Positions 31,705-33,368 of a stretch of DNA of 33,368 bases are shown here, in pieces. A program made the position numbers and the translations under genes. Position 1 is the stretch's first letter. Each line of letters opens with the position of its first letter. The DNA is from Nocardia rosealba. GTDB taxonomy: Bacteria > Actinomycetota > Actinomycetes > Mycobacteriales > Mycobacteriaceae. The notes under the pieces were generated by a model, which worked only from the letters and a program-made list of their open reading frames with translations, was not told the origin of the DNA and ran no database searches. The DNA lies in the NCBI RefSeq assembly GCF_020216065.1, contig NZ_JAIWNA010000013.1:1-33368 (forward strand), read 5' to 3'.

Positions 31705-32109
31705 ATGACCAACAGGAACCAACACGAAGTCCGCGACGGAATCGCGGCAGGCACCTCCATCGCCGCCGGGATCCTGCTGGCGGTCGTCGGTGTGCTGCAG
31801 ATCTTCCAGGGAATCTCCGCCGTGGCCAACGACGATCTGATCGTCGTCGGGCCCGAGTACGCCTACCAGTTCGACCTCACCAGCTGGGGTTGGTGGCACA
31901 TCGTCCTCGGCGCGATCGTGGTGATCGTCGCGATCGGACTGATCGCCGGGCAGACGTGGGGCCGGGTGGCGGCCATGCTGATCGCCGCGCTGTCCATCGT
32001 GGCGAACTTCCTGTGGCTGCCGTACTACCCGTGGTGGTCGATCATCATCATCGTGCTGGACGTGGTCGTGATCTGGGCGATCGCGACCTGGCACCCGCGC
32101 GCCGTCTGA
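31705..32109 (+). CDS. DUF7144-type four-TM membrane protein
   Basis: 134 residues with four hydrophobic helices (about 17-38, 65-84, 89-107 and 111-127) and the conserved FDLTSWGWWHIVLG before the second helix, typical of a widespread actinobacterial family of unknown function. ATG 31705 has GGAAAGG about 8 nt upstream; the earlier in-frame start at 31675 lacks support. Upstream lie two small dyads, GAACC-N8-GGTTC (31631-31648) and ATGCC-N5-GGCAT (31662-31676), possible control sites. A strong terminator follows. Confidence 0.87.
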   Translation: MTNRNQHEVRDGIAAGTSIAAGILLAVVGVLQIFQGISAVANDDLIVVGPEYAYQFDLTSWGWWHIVLGAIVVIVAIGLIAGQTWGRVAAMLIAALSIVANFLWLPYYPWWSIIIIVLDVVVIWAIATWHPRAV

Positions 32110-32120
32110 CATCGATACCC

Positions 32121-32151
32121 GACGCCGCCCGGCTGTTTGCCGGGCGGCGTC
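32121..32151. terminator. Bidirectional terminator between DUF7144 and MarR genes
   Basis: Perfect 13-nt arms, 32121-32133 and 32139-32151, over loop TGTTT, between convergent genes (12 nt after one stop, 6 nt from the other). Confidence 0.85.
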
Positions 32152-32157
32152 GTCGTG

Positions 32158-32640
32158 TCAGCCGGAGGTCTCACCGACGGGGGAGTCGCCGAGCATGCCG
32201 ATCAGGTGATGCGACAGCTTCTCGGCGAGCACCGCGAGCTCGGCCTTCTGTGCTTCGTCGAGCCCGTCGAGCACCAGTCTGCGGATCGCCACGAGATAGT
32301 CCGGCGTCGCCTCGACGACCTTCGCGAGGCCGTTCGGCGTGAGCACGGCATCGACCCCTCGACCCGTTGTCACGGCCACGCGCCGGACGAACCCCACCCG
32401 CTCGAGCTTGGAAACCACGTGGGAGACGCGCGAAATGGAACCGTGCCCGCGCGCGGCGAGCATGCTCAGCCGCATCCGGTGGCTCGGTGAATCCTGGAGC
32501 AGAGCCAGCAACCGGTACTCGAAGTGTGTCAACCCGAACTCGCGTTGCAGCCGGGAGTCGAGCACGCTGGGGACCCGCATCGCGAGGGTGACCACAGCGC
32601 CCCACGCACGACGTTCGACCGAGTCGAGATCGTCGATCAC
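32158..32640 (-). CDS. MarR family transcriptional regulator
   Basis: A 160-residue winged-helix regulator. LTHFEYRLLALLQDSP, LSMLAARGHGSISRVSHVVSKLERVGFVRR (recognition region) and the wing RGVDAVLTPNGLAKV match the MarR fold. The start is the second of two consecutive GTG codons (32640), 5 nt after GGAAAGGGG; the frame extends far upstream (to 32949) into the rRNA control region without support. It is transcribed away from the rRNA operon. A dyad upstream may be its operator. Ligand unknown. Confidence 0.9.
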   Translation of the reverse strand: MIDDLDSVERRAWGAVVTLAMRVPSVLDSRLQREFGLTHFEYRLLALLQDSPSHRMRLSMLAARGHGSISRVSHVVSKLERVGFVRRVAVTTGRGVDAVLTPNGLAKVVEATPDYLVAIRRLVLDGLDEAQKAELAVLAEKLSHHLIGMLGDSPVGETSG

Positions 32641-32668
32641 CACGGCCCCTTTCCCGCACAATATTTGC

Positions 32669-32682
32669 TCAGCGATTGCTGA
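32669..32682. promoter_or_regulatory. Dyad TCAGC-N4-GCTGA upstream of marR
   Basis: Perfect inverted repeat 29 nt upstream of the MarR start, close to a TATTGT -10-like hexamer on the minus strand. Possible autoregulatory site. Confidence 0.4.
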
Positions 32683-32836
32683 TTGTCGGAAAACTGTATA
32701 TCGGACGGTGGTCGGTGTCCACGTGAGGCGTGTATGTCTCCTGGTGAGATGCTTGCATGAGCGCCGCCCCGCCTGCTGGGCTGACAAGTTGCGAGGCGAT
32801 CGCCCCGCCCACGGCACGCCCGGTCGACCAGGCGAT

Positions 32837-32865
32837 TTGACTTCGTCGTCGGGGCTGCGTAACTT
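32837..32865 (+). promoter_or_regulatory. rRNA operon promoter P1
   Basis: TTGACT (32837-32842), 17-nt spacer, TAACTT (32860-32865); start expected near 32872, ~390 nt before mature 16S. Strong near-consensus match. Confidence 0.8.
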
Positions 32866-32967
32866 AGTTCGAGTCAGAGCGACACGGACACCGACCCGGC
32901 CACGAGATGGCGGGGACACGAGGTAGGACGATGAGCGCCTGACAGCCAAGTGGCCAGAACCCCGGAT

Positions 32968-32996
32968 TTGCTTCGGTTGGTTCTCTGCGCTAGGTT
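32968..32996 (+). promoter_or_regulatory. rRNA operon promoter P2
   Basis: TTGCTT (32968-32973), 17-nt spacer, TAGGTT (32991-32996); start expected near 33003. Tandem with P1 131 bp upstream. Confidence 0.7.
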
Positions 32997-33053
32997 GGAA
33001 CAGTTGCCTTGCTGAAGCCCCTACGACATGTTGCGGGTGGATGTTTGTGCGTG

Positions 33054-33063
33054 TGTTCTTTGA
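33054..33063 (+). promoter_or_regulatory. boxA-like antitermination element
   Basis: TGTTCTTTGA followed by GAACTCAATAGTGTG, the conserved actinobacterial rRNA leader block. BoxA in nascent RNA recruits NusB/NusE so that polymerase resists Rho over the long rRNA operon. Confidence 0.75.
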
Positions 33064-33259
33064 GAACTCAATAGTGTGTCGATGAATGTCAGTGCCAATA
33101 TTTTTATTGGTTCCAGCCTTCGCGTACCCCCCGGTCGTGGGAGGTTGGACATTTTGAACAACAGCGAATCTTAATTTGCTGGTGTTCGCTTTGCTAGATT
33201 TTTCGGACTCTAGTTAGATATTTCTGATTCGCCCCTTTTTGGGGGTGTTTCGAGAGTCT

Positions 33260-33368
33260 TCAACGGAGAGTTTGATTCTGGCTCAGGACGAACGCTAGCG
33301 GCGTGCTTAACACATGCAAGTCGAGCGGTAAGGCCCTTCGGGGTACACGAGCGGCGAACGGGTGAGTA
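33260..33368 (+). rRNA. rrs: 16S ribosomal RNA, 5' part (cut by window end)
   Basis: AGAGTTTGAT at 33267 and CTGGCTCAGGACGAACGCT identify the 16S 5' end; the mature end is placed at 33260 by analogy with E. coli numbering. TGCTTAACACATGCAAGTCG and the V1 loop AAGGCCCTTCGGGGTACACG follow, the latter Nocardia-like. Two bases differ from the usual sequence: T instead of C in TTTGATTCTGG (E. coli position 18) and A instead of G in ACGCTAGCGGC (position 38). Only the first ~109 nt lie in the window. Confidence 0.97.

Larger units (their letters stand above)
32872..33259 (+). other. Leader of the rRNA primary transcript
   Basis: No ORF in 32641-33259 is supported. From P1 onward this is transcribed spacer. 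It contains P2, a boxA-like site, hairpin CCAATA-TTTT-TATTGG (33095-33110), CCCC-T5-GGGG (about 33232-33245), and a possible helix of GACTCT 33206-33211 with AGAGTC 33253-33258 directly before the mature 16S end. These are probably processing and antitermination signals. Confidence 0.7.

Noticed and set aside
32641..32949. N-terminal extension of MarR into the rRNA control region
   Set aside because: The extension covers rRNA promoter P1 and has no family similarity; a clear ribosome site precedes GTG 32640.
1..33368. CRISPR array, tRNA, insertion sequence or prophage
   Set aside because: No regularly spaced repeats, no cloverleaf-like tRNA sequence and no transposase, integrase or phage structural motifs were recognised.

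Overview
The window is high-GC actinobacterial DNA, almost certainly from Nocardia or a close relative. A complete yrbE/mce operon, mycobacterial-style gene order around rph and rdgB, many GTG/TTG starts and several apparently leaderless genes point to the mycolic-acid actinobacteria. The window ends in the first ~109 bases of a 16S rRNA gene whose V1 region (AAGGCCCTTCGGGGTACACG) is Nocardia-like.

Layout. (1) 1-4.1 kb: a conserved block of rhomboid protease, MBL-fold phosphodiesterase-like protein, rph (RNase PH) and rdgB (dITP/XTP pyrophosphatase), facing two small membrane-protein genes. It matches M. tuberculosis Rv1337-Rv1343c except that murI is not between the rhomboid and MBL genes. 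Two related GC-rich extragenic palindromic elements (about 4-116 and 4206-4337) flank the block. (2) 4.3-9 kb: divergent GlxA-type regulator and quinone oxidoreductase, an SDR, and a group 2 sigma-70 factor divergent from a TetR regulator. The sigma promoter is near-consensus and overlaps a palindromic operator. (3) 9-14.5 kb: a resistance/detoxification-like set of 14-TM MFS exporter with an extra cytoplasmic tail, PadR regulator, FAD monooxygenase behind a structured leader, then an XRE/MmyB-type regulator divergent from an NTF2-like protein across two identical ATTCCC-N4-GGGAAT palindromes. (4) 14.5-19 kb: FetB/UPF0014 permease, PAP2 phosphatase, a small protein that may start at an AUA codon, a membrane-anchored HNH nuclease, PhoU, and a ChaA-type cation/proton antiporter.

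(5) 19-27 kb: one mce operon (yrbEA, yrbEB, mceA-F), tightly overlapping and driven by a recognisable promoter. It encodes the permease pair and six secreted or anchored MCE proteins of a lipid importer. The ATPase (MceG/Mkl) is not in the window. A membrane-anchored proline-rich protein follows. (6) 27.9-32.6 kb: CPA1 sodium/proton antiporter, DUF218 protein, EthA-like Baeyer-Villiger monooxygenase, DUF7144 membrane protein and a MarR regulator. (7) 32.6-33.4 kb: rRNA operon control region with two tandem promoters (both with 17-bp spacers), a boxA-like antitermination element, and the start of rrs.

No tRNA, CRISPR array, insertion sequence or phage gene was seen. No wholly new multi-gene system is evident. 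The most unusual signals are regulatory: operator-in-promoter architectures, the AUA start, the palindromic repeat family, the structured leader and leaderless starts. Functional names come from motif recognition and remembered family knowledge, not searches.
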